A stretch of 64,000 nt of DNA from Actinomycetota bacterium (GCA_005773635.1 SXHN01000115.1:1-64000), one strand, 5' to 3'; numbered from the stretch's first letter, positions 17,291 through 26,548 are shown. Notes: generated by a model not told the origin, from the letters alone. Program-made: numbers and translations.

Positions 17291-19035
17291 ACGAGCGCCT
17301 TTGCACCAGCCATCACGGCAGGTGCGAGCGCGGTCGCCGTTGGAAGTAGCTGTTCGCAAAAGAACCGCGTAGTTCGCACCTGATCCGAGCCATCGCCATT
17401 CGCCACCGCTATGCGCGCACTTCGCGCCATGAGCTCGCCAGCCGTCAACATCGCCATGAGTCGCAGGTATGGAGTGGCGCCCGCAAGAACATCGTCGTTG
17501 TTGTCGCAAGCCAACAGCCATTCGGTTGTCGTGCGCGCGGCGATGAGTGCATCACGCAACGGCGCCGCGCTACTACGTACCTCGTCCATCCTCTCAGTCG
17601 CAGCAATCGATTCCTCGATGCGTGCCAGATGTTCACGCACCACATCGCCACCTCGCAGCCCGAGTTTGCGTCCAACCAAATCGATAGCCTGAATACCGTT
17701 CGTTCCTTCGTAGATCATGGCAATGCGTGAATCGCGAAGATGTTGCGCGGCACCGGTTTCTTCGATGAACCCCATGCCGCCGTGTACCTGCACGCCCAAT
17801 GACGCGACCTCGAAGCCCACGTCGGTCGCCCATGATTTCGCCAACGGCGTAAAGAGCGCGGCAATTTCATCGTGACGTTCGCGCGATCCAGCATCGCGGT
17901 CGTGTTCGGCGTGATCGATTGCCGCGGCGGTTGCATAAATCAAACGCCGAGCAGCCTCAATCTGACATTGCATCGTCAACAACATCCGTTGTACATCAGG
18001 ATGTTCACTGATCGCGGCCCGCTCTCCACGAACTGTGCTCGAGGCGCGCCCTTGCTTGCGTTCATCAGCAAAGCTGCGGGCTTGCTGATAGGCCCGTTCG
18101 GCAAGCGCCACCCCCTCGACGGCAACTCCAATGCGAGCATGGTTCATCATCGTGAACATCGCGATGATTCCGCCGTGCAACGAACCGACCAGTTCTCCAA
18201 CGGCGCCCTCACCAGCTTCGCCGAAACTCAACACACAGGTCGGGCTCGCTTTAATACCCATCTTGTGTTCAATCGACACACACGCGACGTCGTTGCGCGC
18301 GCCGAGCGAACCGTCTGCGTTCACAAGATACTTCGGAACCACGAAGCAACTAATGCCCTTCGTCCCTGTTGGCGCGTTAGGCGTCCGAGCCAGCACTAGA
18401 TGCACAATTTGATCGGTGAGATCGTGTTCACCAAAGCTGATGAAGATCTTCGTGCCCGTAATCCGATACGTACCATCAGCTTGTGGTTCTGCCTTACTTC
18501 GCACCGCCGCGAGGTCCGAACCTGCATCTGGCTCAGTGAGATTCATCGTCCCCGACCATTCCCCAGAAATCATCTTCGGGAGATACATCGCTTTGATCGC
18601 TTCGCTTCCGTGGTGCTCGAGCAGGCGAGTAGCGCCTTGCGTCAACAACGGGCACATGCTGAACGACAAGTTGGCCGTTGACATCAACTCTTCCAGCACC
18701 ACGCCAACCGAAAACGGAAACCCGCCGCCACCGTATTCGGGTGCCGCAGCCACTGCTCCCCAGCCTGCTTCCACATAGGCTCGATACGCGCTTTGGAATC
18801 CCGGCGGGGTTGTAACCGTGTTGTCGGCGTTGTGGACGCTGCCGACCTGGTCGCCGATCACATTGAGTGGGGCAACTGTTTGTGCGAAAAAGCGGCCGGC
18901 TTCACTGAGCAAGTCAGTCACAACATCAAGGTCGGCGTGATCGAACTCATCAAGTTTGGCAATGTCGCCAAGTCCACAGATGTGTTGCAGCACAAAGCCG
19001 ATGTCGGCGAGCGGCGGGGCATATTCGTTACTCAT
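17287..19035 (-). CDS. Acyl-CoA dehydrogenase, DmdC-like long form
   Basis: About 582 residues, longer than the usual 380-400 because of an extra C-terminal helical domain found in DmdC-type and other long acyl-CoA dehydrogenases. Motifs: APEYGGGGFPF, MNLTEPDAGSDLAAVRSKA, GTKIFISFGEHDL, and the catalytic loop MIYEGTNGIQAIDLVGRK with the active-site Glu. DmdC oxidises 3-methylmercaptopropionyl-CoA in DMSP breakdown, but many relatives act on ordinary acyl-CoAs, and no DmdA, DmdB or DmdD gene is nearby. The ATG at 19035 matches the usual MSNEYAPPL-type opening; an upstream ATG at 19116 is rejected. Confidence 0.9.
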   Translation of the reverse strand: MSNEYAPPLADIGFVLQHICGLGDIAKLDEFDHADLDVVTDLLSEAGRFFAQTVAPLNVIGDQVGSVHNADNTVTTPPGFQSAYRAYVEAGWGAVAAAPEYGGGGFPFSVGVVLEELMSTANLSFSMCPLLTQGATRLLEHHGSEAIKAMYLPKMISGEWSGTMNLTEPDAGSDLAAVRSKAEPQADGTYRITGTKIFISFGEHDLTDQIVHLVLARTPNAPTGTKGISCFVVPKYLVNADGSLGARNDVACVSIEHKMGIKASPTCVLSFGEAGEGAVGELVGSLHGGIIAMFTMMNHARIGVAVEGVALAERAYQQARSFADERKQGRASSTVRGERAAISEHPDVQRMLLTMQCQIEAARRLIYATAAAIDHAEHDRDAGSRERHDEIAALFTPLAKSWATDVGFEVASLGVQVHGGMGFIEETGAAQHLRDSRIAMIYEGTNGIQAIDLVGRKLGLRGGDVVREHLARIEESIAATERMDEVRSSAAPLRDALIAARTTTEWLLACDNNDDVLAGATPYLRLMAMLTAGELMARSARIAVANGDGSDQVRTTRFFCEQLLPTATALAPAVMAGAKALV

Positions 19036-19128
19036 ACGGCAATGTTTGCCGATCGGCATGGCCAGCGCCTCATCGAACGGCGTTCTCGTCTCGCTACGAA
19101 CGGTCAACCATGGCAATAAGGTCTCGCG

Positions 19129-20325
19129 ATGCAGTCCAACCGCAACGAATCTGCGTTACGCGGGGTCAAGGTCTTGGATGTAGCTGCGCTATTTCCGGCC
19201 CCCTTGCTCGCCGCGATGCTGGGCGACTACGGCGCCGACGTCGTCAAAGTGGAGCCACCGCAGGGCGACGGCCTGCGCCACGTCGGCACGCCGTCGCCCC
19301 AGGGATCGTCCTCGGCTTGGGCAGTAGCCGGCCGCAACAAACGGTCCGTCGTCCTCGATCTTGGCGACGACGTCGACATCAACACGCTGATTCAACTGAC
19401 TTCGGTCGCCGACATCATCGTCACCAACCAATCCCATCAACAGTTGGCACGATGGCACTGCACTACCGAAGAAATCGCCGAACGCAATCCCCGCGCGATC
19501 ATTGTGTCACTCACTGCATTTGGGAGCTCAGGTCCGCTGCGGAATGTCGGGGCAAACGGCACGATTGCCGAAGCATTCAGCGGGGTCGCCGAACTCATCG
19601 GCGACCGAGACGGTCCACCAACGTTGCCTTCTTTCGCCTTGGGTGACACCCTGGGCGCGATTAGCGCGTTCAACGGCGTGCTCGCTGCCTTATATTGGCG
19701 CGACGCCAACGACGGTCGCGGCCAGTTCATCGACGCGTCCCTGTATGAACCATTACTCGGTTTGATCACAAGTACGTTCGCAAGCTGGAAAGATACGGAC
19801 GCGCCACCAACGCGAAACGGCTGTCGGCTCGCAAACGCGGCGCCACGAAACCTGTACCAAACATCCGACGAACACTGGATGGCGCTTTCGGCCACAACGG
19901 ATGCACAGGTAGCCCGCGTATTCGATCTCATGTCCGCGTCGAACGCTCTGCGAGCGCGTTACGCCAAATCCCATCAACGTGTCGGCACCGACGCTGACGC
20001 ACTCGATGCCGAGGTCGCGGCGTGGATCTGCGAGCTCACACTCGCGGATGTGCTCACCCGTTGCCACGACGCTCGGATTCCCGCCGCTCCAGTGCAATCA
20101 CTCAACGACGTATCCAACCATCACCACGTGATTTCCCGCAACAACCTCGTGCCACTCTCGAGCGAGCACGACGCAATTCGCGTGCCCGCTCCTACCCCAA
20201 CGCTCTCAGAAACTCCCGCTCACTTTCGGCGTGCCGCGCCCAACATCGGTGCGCACACTCATGAGGTGTTGCACGACTGGCTCAACACCGACAATGCTGC
20301 GGACGGCCACGGCGCGAAACGATGA
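19129..20325 (+). CDS. CaiB/BaiF family CoA-transferase
   Basis: 398 residues of family III CoA-transferases, which move CoA between carboxylic acids through an acyl-aspartyl intermediate. Visible features are GVKVLDVAALFPAPLLAAMLGDYGADVVKVEPPQGD at the start (reported here in parts), the catalytic Asp173 in LGDTLGA, and GRGQFIDASLYEP. The closing segment has NIGAHTHEVLHDW. It starts the rightward run that continues with the isomerase and two Gfo/Idh genes, separated from the next gene by 49 bases. Relatives act on carnitine, bile acids, formate/oxalate and 2-methylacyl-CoA; the substrate here is unknown. Confidence 0.92.
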   Translation: MQSNRNESALRGVKVLDVAALFPAPLLAAMLGDYGADVVKVEPPQGDGLRHVGTPSPQGSSSAWAVAGRNKRSVVLDLGDDVDINTLIQLTSVADIIVTNQSHQQLARWHCTTEEIAERNPRAIIVSLTAFGSSGPLRNVGANGTIAEAFSGVAELIGDRDGPPTLPSFALGDTLGAISAFNGVLAALYWRDANDGRGQFIDASLYEPLLGLITSTFASWKDTDAPPTRNGCRLANAAPRNLYQTSDEHWMALSATTDAQVARVFDLMSASNALRARYAKSHQRVGTDADALDAEVAAWICELTLADVLTRCHDARIPAAPVQSLNDVSNHHHVISRNNLVPLSSEHDAIRVPAPTPTLSETPAHFRRAAPNIGAHTHEVLHDWLNTDNAADGHGAKR

Positions 20326-20374
20326 TGGACTACTCGTCATCGGGCAGCGCTCAACAGACTTCAAGGACTATTCA

Positions 20375-21136
20375 ATGACCACACCCGTCGCAGTTCAGTT
20401 GTACTCATTGCGTGAAGAGGCACGGGCGGGCATCGAGCCCGTGCTCGAGCGACTCGGCGAGATCGGATACGCAGGCGTGGAAACCGCAGGGCTCCAGGGC
20501 CTCACCGGCAAACAATTTGGCGCGGCGCTCAACAATGCGGGGCTACGCGCTGCCAGTGCACACATCGGTTACGAAGGGCGCGACGCATTTCGCGCTGCGC
20601 TCGAGGCACATGCACCGCTTGAAGTCGATACCGTTATCGTTCCCTTCGCCGCGCCCGACGAGTTCAAGACCGCCGAAGGTGTCTCGAAGTTGGCTGAGCG
20701 TCTGAACCGCGCCAATGCAATTGCACAGGAATTCGGGGTTGCGCTCGGATATCACAACCACTATTGGGAACTCCAACATTCGTACAACGACCGCAGCGCT
20801 CTCATCCATCTCTTCGACCTACTGCACCCGACGATCGTCGCCGAGATCGATGTCTACTGGGCCAAAGTCGGCGGTGCCGATCCAGTTGCGCTCCTGCACG
20901 ACCTCGCGCCGCGTGTGACGCGTATCCACGTCAAGGACGGGCCCGCGGTTGTGCCCGACCAGCCCATGACCGCGGTTGGCAAAGGCACGCTCGCGATCCC
21001 CACAATTCTAGAGGCGGCCGTCGATGCCGCATGGCACATCGTTGAACTCGACGCCTGTGCCACCGACATGTTCGATGCCGTTGAACAGAGCTACACGTAC
21101 CTCGTGGGCCAAGGCCTCTCGCACGGTCAACGATGA
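20375..21136 (+). CDS. Sugar phosphate isomerase/epimerase-like TIM-barrel protein
   Basis: 253 residues of the xylose isomerase-like TIM-barrel superfamily (AP endonuclease 2 fold; IolE, IolH and similar). Metal-ligand positions are suggested by GYHNHYWELQ, IVAEIDVYW, RIHVKDG and HIVELDAC. Start at ATG 20375 with a CAAGGA box. Such proteins dehydrate or epimerise keto-sugars and inososes, and some cleave glycosidic bonds after oxidation of C3. It is followed with a four-base overlap by a Gfo/Idh/MocA gene, a pairing typical of oxidise-then-rearrange sugar pathways. The exact substrate is not known. Confidence 0.86.
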   Translation: MTTPVAVQLYSLREEARAGIEPVLERLGEIGYAGVETAGLQGLTGKQFGAALNNAGLRAASAHIGYEGRDAFRAALEAHAPLEVDTVIVPFAAPDEFKTAEGVSKLAERLNRANAIAQEFGVALGYHNHYWELQHSYNDRSALIHLFDLLHPTIVAEIDVYWAKVGGADPVALLHDLAPRVTRIHVKDGPAVVPDQPMTAVGKGTLAIPTILEAAVDAAWHIVELDACATDMFDAVEQSYTYLVGQGLSHGQR

Positions 21137-22245
21137 ACAACAATAAGGACGATTCAAGTCGTGTTGCGATAGTTGGCACCGGTGTGATCGCACCGGCATA
21201 CGTCGCAACGCTTCAGGAGCTTGGTTCGGTGGAAATCGCGGCAGTCGTTGACGGTGTCGCGGAGCGGGCATCCGACTTCGCCGCCGCGCACGACACTGTC
21301 GCTCGTACATTCGACGAAGTCCTCGCTGATCCATCGATCGACGCCATCGTGAATCTCACGCCACCCCTCGCCCATGCCGCGGTCACAACAGCCGCGCTCG
21401 ACGCAGGAAAAGCAACGTTCAGTGAGAAACCGCTCGGTGTCGATTTTGGCGAAGGCCAGAAGCTCGTCGCGCTCGCGCAGCACAACAGCGTGCGCCTCGG
21501 GTGTGCACCGGATACGTTTCTCGGCACTGGGCTACAAACATGTCGTGCCGCGATTGACCGTGGCGATATCGGCACTCCCATCGGCGCGAACGCATTCATG
21601 TTGGGATTCGGCCCCGAGTGGTGGCACCCGAATCCAGAGATCTTTTATCAACGCGGGGCCGGACCAATGCTCGACATGGGGCCCTACTACCTCACTGCGC
21701 TCATACAAATGCTGGGCCCCGCTGTCGCGGTGTGCGCATCAGCCCGTATTCCTCGTGTGCAACGCCCTGTCTGGTCGAAGCCGCGCCGGGGCGAGATGCT
21801 CGACGTGGAAGTGCCGACGCACGTCGCAAGTGTGATCGACTTCGAATGCGGCGCGACTGCCACATTGGTGACGAGCTTTGACGTAGCGGCTTCGCGCTAC
21901 CGCAACATCGAAATATACGGAACTGAGGCGACGTTGGCACTGCCCGACCCCAACACCTTTGGGGGGCCGGTGCACATCCGTGGTGTACGCGACAAAGAAT
22001 GGTGCGACGTCGAACTCAGACCAACTCAGATACCACAGCAACGCGGCATTGGTCTCGCAGACATGCTGTCGGCGCAACGCAACGACCGTCCTCACCGTGC
22101 GAACGCCGAATTGGCACTGCACGTGCTCGAGATCATGACCAAGGCAATCGAGTCTTCCGATCAGGGAATGCGACTCGACATCGCAACAACATGTGCGCGT
22201 TCGGAGCCATTGAACACGCAGCTCCAAACGAACACATTCGACTAA
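21133..22245 (+). CDS. Gfo/Idh/MocA family oxidoreductase (first copy)
   Basis: 370 residues. The N-terminal Rossmann domain has VAIVGTGVIAPAYVATL and the EKPLG motif (Lys is the conserved catalytic/cofactor residue of the family), followed by the alpha/beta C-terminal domain with GPMLDMGPYYLTALIQMLG. Enzymes of this family oxidise or reduce hydroxyl groups of sugars, inositols and glycosides with NAD(P). Its ATG overlaps the stop of the TIM-barrel gene, so the two are translationally coupled and very likely act in sequence. Confidence 0.9.
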   Translation: MNNNKDDSSRVAIVGTGVIAPAYVATLQELGSVEIAAVVDGVAERASDFAAAHDTVARTFDEVLADPSIDAIVNLTPPLAHAAVTTAALDAGKATFSEKPLGVDFGEGQKLVALAQHNSVRLGCAPDTFLGTGLQTCRAAIDRGDIGTPIGANAFMLGFGPEWWHPNPEIFYQRGAGPMLDMGPYYLTALIQMLGPAVAVCASARIPRVQRPVWSKPRRGEMLDVEVPTHVASVIDFECGATATLVTSFDVAASRYRNIEIYGTEATLALPDPNTFGGPVHIRGVRDKEWCDVELRPTQIPQQRGIGLADMLSAQRNDRPHRANAELALHVLEIMTKAIESSDQGMRLDIATTCARSEPLNTQLQTNTFD

Positions 22246-22278
22246 TTCGCTACTAGGAACATGACGAAGGCACACCAC

Positions 22279-23532
22279 ATGACGTTGCGCTATGGAATTA
22301 TCGGCGGAGGGTTCATCTCTCAATTTCATCTCCGAGCACTCACTCAAGTGCGCGGAATAGAGGTGGCCGGGCTTACGTCGCGGACGCGCCCCGAAGCGCT
22401 CGCAACGTACGTACGCGACAATCAACTCGGCGCCGGCGTGATTTACGACACCGTCGAAGCGATGCTCCCCCACGTCGATGTGGTTGCGATATTCAGCCCC
22501 AACTTCTGTCGCGTCGCGACCATGGAAATAATCGCCGCAGCGGTTCGCGACGGCATCCAGCTACGGGGGCTCATCGTTGAAAAGCCACTGGGACGCAACA
22601 TGTCGGAGGCGCGTCGGATCGTCGACCTCGCTCGCGAAATTGCAGTCCCTACCGCATACTTCGAGAATCAAATTCACATGAAGATGCTGCAGAATGCTCG
22701 AACGCAGCTCGCCGGAGTTGCAGCTGCCATGGGCCCGCTCACGCTGGCCCGTTCGTCTGAAGAACATGCGGGGCCTCACAACGGATGGTTTTGGGATCCC
22801 ACGCAGCAAGGCGGCGGCGTGTTGTCCGATATGGGTTGCCACTGCCTTGCAGTCGGGTGGTATCTGCTCACACCACTGGGGTCCGACGTGCGTCGTCTGG
22901 TTCCGCAGAGTGTCTCCGCCCATGTCGGCCTCCTGAAGTGGGGTCTACCGAAATGGCGTTCTGAACTTCTGGATCGTTTCGGCGTCGACTACACCGCAAC
23001 GCCAGCCGAAGATTTCGCGACCGGCATGGTCACCTACAAAGATGCGACCACCGGCGCGATTTCGAAGGCACAGTTCACTGTCTCATGGATGTACGACAAG
23101 CAAGGGCTGCGATTGCTCGTCGACGGCTTAGGGCCGGGATACGCCCTCGAAGCCAACAGTTTGCGATCTCCACTAGAAATCTTCATCGGCGACGCGGCGG
23201 CAGCAAGAGTCGCGGATGCAGAGATGGCCCTCGAAAAAGCAACGTCGTCGCAAGGTTTGCTCGCAATTCAGCCCAACGAAGCTGATCTCTATGGATACAC
23301 CGACGAAAACATCGACGCGCGCGACGCATTCACCGAGGGTCGCGACGCGCTGTTGAATTTCGAATACGGACTTGAAATCGTGCGGCTCACGATGGCCGCG
23401 TACATGTCGGCAGAAACCGCGAGAGTGGTCGACCTCACCGACCCTGCAACCATCGCAGCGCTCGAAACCTATATACCTTTAATCCAACAGGGTCGCGGTC
23501 GCGAGCTCCTACACATCACAGATTCGGACTAA
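22279..23532 (+). CDS. Gfo/Idh/MocA family oxidoreductase (second copy)
   Basis: About 417 residues from the ATG at 22279, chosen because GAAGG lies eight bases before it; an in-frame ATG at 22261 has a cramped site. The Rossmann segment is YGIIGGGFISQFHLRAL, followed by the EKPLG motif and NQIHMKM. The large C-terminal domain has GGGVLSDMGCHCLAVGWYLLTP. It is quite different from the first copy in length and sequence, so the two are not a recent duplication and may act on different positions of the substrate. Same strand and close spacing place it in the operon. Confidence 0.88.
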   Translation: MTLRYGIIGGGFISQFHLRALTQVRGIEVAGLTSRTRPEALATYVRDNQLGAGVIYDTVEAMLPHVDVVAIFSPNFCRVATMEIIAAAVRDGIQLRGLIVEKPLGRNMSEARRIVDLAREIAVPTAYFENQIHMKMLQNARTQLAGVAAAMGPLTLARSSEEHAGPHNGWFWDPTQQGGGVLSDMGCHCLAVGWYLLTPLGSDVRRLVPQSVSAHVGLLKWGLPKWRSELLDRFGVDYTATPAEDFATGMVTYKDATTGAISKAQFTVSWMYDKQGLRLLVDGLGPGYALEANSLRSPLEIFIGDAAAARVADAEMALEKATSSQGLLAIQPNEADLYGYTDENIDARDAFTEGRDALLNFEYGLEIVRLTMAAYMSAETARVVDLTDPATIAALETYIPLIQQGRGRELLHITDSD

Positions 23533-23534
23533 CA

Positions 23535-24308
23535 ATGGGAACGTTCGTGATCACGGGATCAGCCGGAGGCATCGGCAGTGCTACCCGTCGCAAACTCGAA
23601 GCTGGCGGCCACCGAGTGATTGGTGTCGATATCCAAGACGCCGAGGTGATTGCTGATCTTGCTACCCCGCAGGGTCGAGCCCAGATGGTGCTCGACGTCG
23701 AGCAGCAATGCGGCGGCGTACTTGACGGAGTGATTGCCGGCGCGGGTGTGGCGAGTGCGCCTGGCAAATTCGTTGTCGCACTGAACTATTTCGGTGCCGT
23801 CGCGACCCTCGCTGGCTTGCGACCAATGTTGGCACGCGGCACGAACGCATGCGCCATAGGCATCAGTAGCAACTCGACTTCGACGATGCAGGGCTACCCC
23901 CTCGGAGTAACCGACGCTTGCCTTGACGACAATGAACCGCATGCGTCTGACCTGGCATCGGTCGACACCAGCGGCATCTCCATATATCCCGCGACCAAAC
24001 TCGCACTCGCGCGTTGGGTCCGCCGCAACAGCATCACAAGTGACTGGATAGGCAGCGGTGTTCGGCTCAACGCAATCGCACCTGGCTATACCGCTACTCC
24101 GATGACAGCCGGTTCGGAAGACTTCATGTTCAGCCTCGGCGATATCTACCCGTTGCCGATGCAGCGCCCGGGCCATGCCGACGAAATCGCTGCGCTCCTC
24201 GAATTCGTGCTCATCCACGGCACCTATTTCGTGGGCTCATGCATCATCGCCGACGGAGGAACCGACGCAGCCATGCGCACCAACGACTGGCCCATCCCAA
24301 TTCCATGA
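23535..24308 (+). CDS. SDR family oxidoreductase, 3-alpha-hydroxysteroid dehydrogenase-like
   Basis: 257 residues. The cofactor motif FVITGSAGGIGSATRRKL is at the very N-terminus and the active site is YPATKLAL. The order of elements with a GISSNS strand and a long insertion before the active-site Tyr resembles NAD-dependent 3-alpha-hydroxysteroid/carbonyl reductases and hydroxy-cyclitol dehydrogenases. The ATG follows the previous gene's stop by two bases, so it is the last clearly recognisable enzyme of the rightward operon starting at 19129 or 20375. Substrate not determined. Confidence 0.87.
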   Translation: MGTFVITGSAGGIGSATRRKLEAGGHRVIGVDIQDAEVIADLATPQGRAQMVLDVEQQCGGVLDGVIAGAGVASAPGKFVVALNYFGAVATLAGLRPMLARGTNACAIGISSNSTSTMQGYPLGVTDACLDDNEPHASDLASVDTSGISIYPATKLALARWVRRNSITSDWIGSGVRLNAIAPGYTATPMTAGSEDFMFSLGDIYPLPMQRPGHADEIAALLEFVLIHGTYFVGSCIIADGGTDAAMRTNDWPIPIP

Positions 24309-24496
24309 GCAACGTCGGAAGCAACGTCGACGCGACAGGTCCGATCACGGCTCTGAACGTTCTCCGTGATTCTTTAAAGATTCAACTCATCACGCTTGAC
24401 GCTGATTGCGCAGAGCACGCCGCTCGGCTGAGCAGCAGCCTTCCTCACCGAGTCGAACAACAACCGAAACCAGCGCTACTTGTACGCGTGAATTGA
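24305..24496 (+). CDS. Possible 63-residue small protein at operon end
   Basis: An ATG at 24305 overlaps the stop of the SDR gene (ATGA) and opens 63 codons to 24496. The protein has no recognised domain; it is moderately polar with an amphipathic middle part (LRDSLKIQLITLDADCAEHAARL) and no membrane segment. It overlaps the convergent SDR gene by about 20 bases. The four-base coupling is the only positive evidence, so it may be chance. The stretch 24309-24475 would otherwise be non-coding. Confidence 0.35.
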   Translation: MSNVGSNVDATGPITALNVLRDSLKIQLITLDADCAEHAARLSSSLPHRVEQQPKPALLVRVN

Positions 24497-25354
24497 CGGT
24501 GGTAGCTCAGCATTCGCGATGGCCTCGGCCCGCGCGTGCAATAGCACACCGAATTTTTCAAGGTCGTAACTGATGATGTACTTGCCTTGTTTGATCTCAT
24601 CAATCGCGTAGCGACCCAACACGTTCACATCCATCGTTTGCACCGGAGTCCCTGCAGCTTCCATCGCGGCTTTGAAATCGGCGATGGTCGTCATCGGCGC
24701 GGGGGGCCGAGGGCGCACTCGCTGCAACGCATCGGGACGATTACGTTGCGCAGTCCAGAGGCCAGTTTCGAGAAGGCCGCCCGATGGATACAACACACAC
24801 GCTCGCAAGTTGGTGCCTTCGTTGATGAAGTTGGCCGCCAGCGCTTCGGTGAAACAACTTACGGCAGCCTTGCTTGCCGCGTACACCGAGGCGTTCAATA
24901 CCGGCGCGAATCCACCGTCAGCCGACGAAGTATTTATGACAAGTCCTTCATCGCCGGTTGCGAGCATCCGCGGCACGAATGCCAAAGTCACCATTGCTGT
25001 ACCAATGACATTGACCGAGAAGCACCACTTCCAGTCATTCGGTTCTTGTTCCCACGGTAACCCGCCACCGCCGCTCGTGACCCCTGCGTTGTTAAACAAC
25101 AAATTGCACGTTCCGTAGCGCCCAAACACTGCGTCGACCAACGCTTCAACGGATGCTTCGTCGGATATGTCAGTGCGCACCCCCGACACTTCGCCGCGCC
25201 CCTCAAGTTCAGCAAGAGTCGAGTCCAAGACACGCTGTTCGATGTCGGCAATCACCACGCGCGCGCCTTCATCAAGCAACGCTTCCACCAATCCACGCCC
25301 AACCCCGTTTGCGCCACCAGTGACAACTGCGACCTTGCCGGAGATATCCCTCAT
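24476..25354 (-). CDS. SDR family oxidoreductase
   Basis: 292 residues. Cofactor motif VVTGGANGVGRGLVEALL, NNAGVTSGGGG, and active site YAASKAAV; Ser and Lys are in place. The C-terminal region is longer than in classical SDRs (WTAQRNRPDALQRVRPR), as in a clade common in actinobacterial gene sets for steroid or cyclic terpenoid breakdown. The ATG at 25354 has AGGAG nine bases upstream. It faces the sugar-type operon and has its own promoter on the right side, next to DUF3097. Confidence 0.9.
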   Translation of the reverse strand: MRDISGKVAVVTGGANGVGRGLVEALLDEGARVVIADIEQRVLDSTLAELEGRGEVSGVRTDISDEASVEALVDAVFGRYGTCNLLFNNAGVTSGGGGLPWEQEPNDWKWCFSVNVIGTAMVTLAFVPRMLATGDEGLVINTSSADGGFAPVLNASVYAASKAAVSCFTEALAANFINEGTNLRACVLYPSGGLLETGLWTAQRNRPDALQRVRPRPPAPMTTIADFKAAMEAAGTPVQTMDVNVLGRYAIDEIKQGKYIISYDLEKFGVLLHARAEAIANAELPPSIHAYK

Positions 25355-25384
25355 CGCCTGCTCCTCAGAATTCGTTGCAAAAAG

Positions 25385-26197
25385 TTAGGTAGCGGTCACG
25401 AAATCGATGAGTTGCTCGACCGCGCCAACCACGCTTGCTTCAAGATCTCGGTAACTGTGCACCCTCGAAAGCAACTCGCGCCAAAAGACTCGGGGATCGC
25501 TGACGCCAAGTGCCGCACACGTGCCTTCTTTGAACGACTGCCCCTTGGGTATCACAGGCCAACGCTCAAGCCCCATCACTTTGGGGCGCACCGCGGTCCA
25601 AACGTCGATGTAGGGCGTGCCGGTAAACATCACGTACTCGCTCTGCGCGCGTTGCGCGATACGAGCTTCCTTTGACCCTGGCACGAGGTGGTCGACGAGT
25701 ACTCCGAGCCGCCGCGTTGGCCCTGGTCGGAATTCGCTGATGAACGCTTCGACATTATCGAGGCCATCAAGGCGTTCGACGACGACCCCTTCAATACGAA
25801 GATCGTCACCCCAAACCTTTTCGAGCAGTTCGGCATCGTGGATACCTTCGACCACAATCCGAGCTGCACGGGCAACTCGCGCTTTCGCCTGAGGAACCGC
25901 GATCGAACCCGACGCGGTGCGAACCGGCGGCGAGGCCACAGCATTCGTCGGTCGTTGCAACGACACTGCGGTGCCATCGACAAGAAATGCGCCGCTTTCG
26001 AGCGGGAAATTCCGAAGCAAACCAGTTGCGCCCATGATCGAGACTTCGGCATTTCGTATCGACTTCACCACGCCCGCGAAACGGCTCCCTCGGTGGGCAA
26101 CCCTCATGCCTACAACGGCATCGATTACCGGGTACAGCGTCGCGAGGCGTTCTTTGGGACCGACGGGGCCCGCCAACGTACCGTGTTTGTTATCCAT
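25385..26197 (-). CDS. DUF3097 family protein
   Basis: 270 residues matching the actinobacterial DUF3097 family: a short N-terminal beta domain (GMRVAHRGSRFAGVVKSI), then IVVEGIHDAELLEKVWGDDLR, which looks like the acidic start of a Toprim-type fold, GVLVDHLVPGSKE, and a conserved C-terminal stretch IDVWTAVRPKVMGLERWPVIP. The family is almost confined to actinobacteria and has no proven function; a nucleic-acid role is suggested only by the Toprim-like pattern. The gene is transcribed towards the SDR at 25354 with 30 bases between them. Confidence 0.85.
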   Translation of the reverse strand: MDNKHGTLAGPVGPKERLATLYPVIDAVVGMRVAHRGSRFAGVVKSIRNAEVSIMGATGLLRNFPLESGAFLVDGTAVSLQRPTNAVASPPVRTASGSIAVPQAKARVARAARIVVEGIHDAELLEKVWGDDLRIEGVVVERLDGLDNVEAFISEFRPGPTRRLGVLVDHLVPGSKEARIAQRAQSEYVMFTGTPYIDVWTAVRPKVMGLERWPVIPKGQSFKEGTCAALGVSDPRVFWRELLSRVHSYRDLEASVVGAVEQLIDFVTAT

Positions 26198-26227
26198 TGC
26201 TGGCGAACCTAGTAGCCAGGCGAATTC

Positions 26228-26500
26228 TCAATTGATCAGCGACGCGATGCCCCAGATCATCACCACGAAACCGATCAGGGCGTAAGTAATCGACCGAACC
26301 CGTGGCGCCACCGCGTACTCAGGATTTTCCGAGACTCGATACCCCCGCACTGGGCTGCCCGGCCGAGCGCGCGCCACCGTGCGTTCGGCCACAGCGGCTC
26401 GATCTGCCTTTCGGTGCATCAACGCTCGGACATTCGCCACCAACAACGCGGCGCCGACGGCCACCATCAGCTCCTGCAGTACTTGGCCGTAGAAGTCCAT
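26228..26500 (-). CDS. Small membrane protein
   Basis: 90 residues, with two hydrophobic helices at about 8-24 (LQELMVAVGAALLVANV) and 70-88 (ITYALIGFVVMIWGIASLI) joined by a strongly basic loop (HRKADRAAVAERTVARAR). No family is recognised, and no enzyme motif is present. The basic loop should be cytoplasmic, with both termini outside or the reverse. It lies between DUF3097 and an exported protein on the same strand, so it may belong to one transcription unit with them. Confidence 0.7.
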   Translation of the reverse strand: MDFYGQVLQELMVAVGAALLVANVRALMHRKADRAAVAERTVARARPGSPVRGYRVSENPEYAVAPRVRSITYALIGFVVMIWGIASLIN

Positions 26501-26548
26501 CGCCGAACTGTATCGACCGAAGCGACCAGATGAATAGTCGCAACTTCG

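Noticed and set aside
21739-22473. 244-codon minus-strand frame opposite the Gfo/Idh genes
   Set aside because: Both overlapping Gfo/Idh genes are well supported, and this product has no domain.
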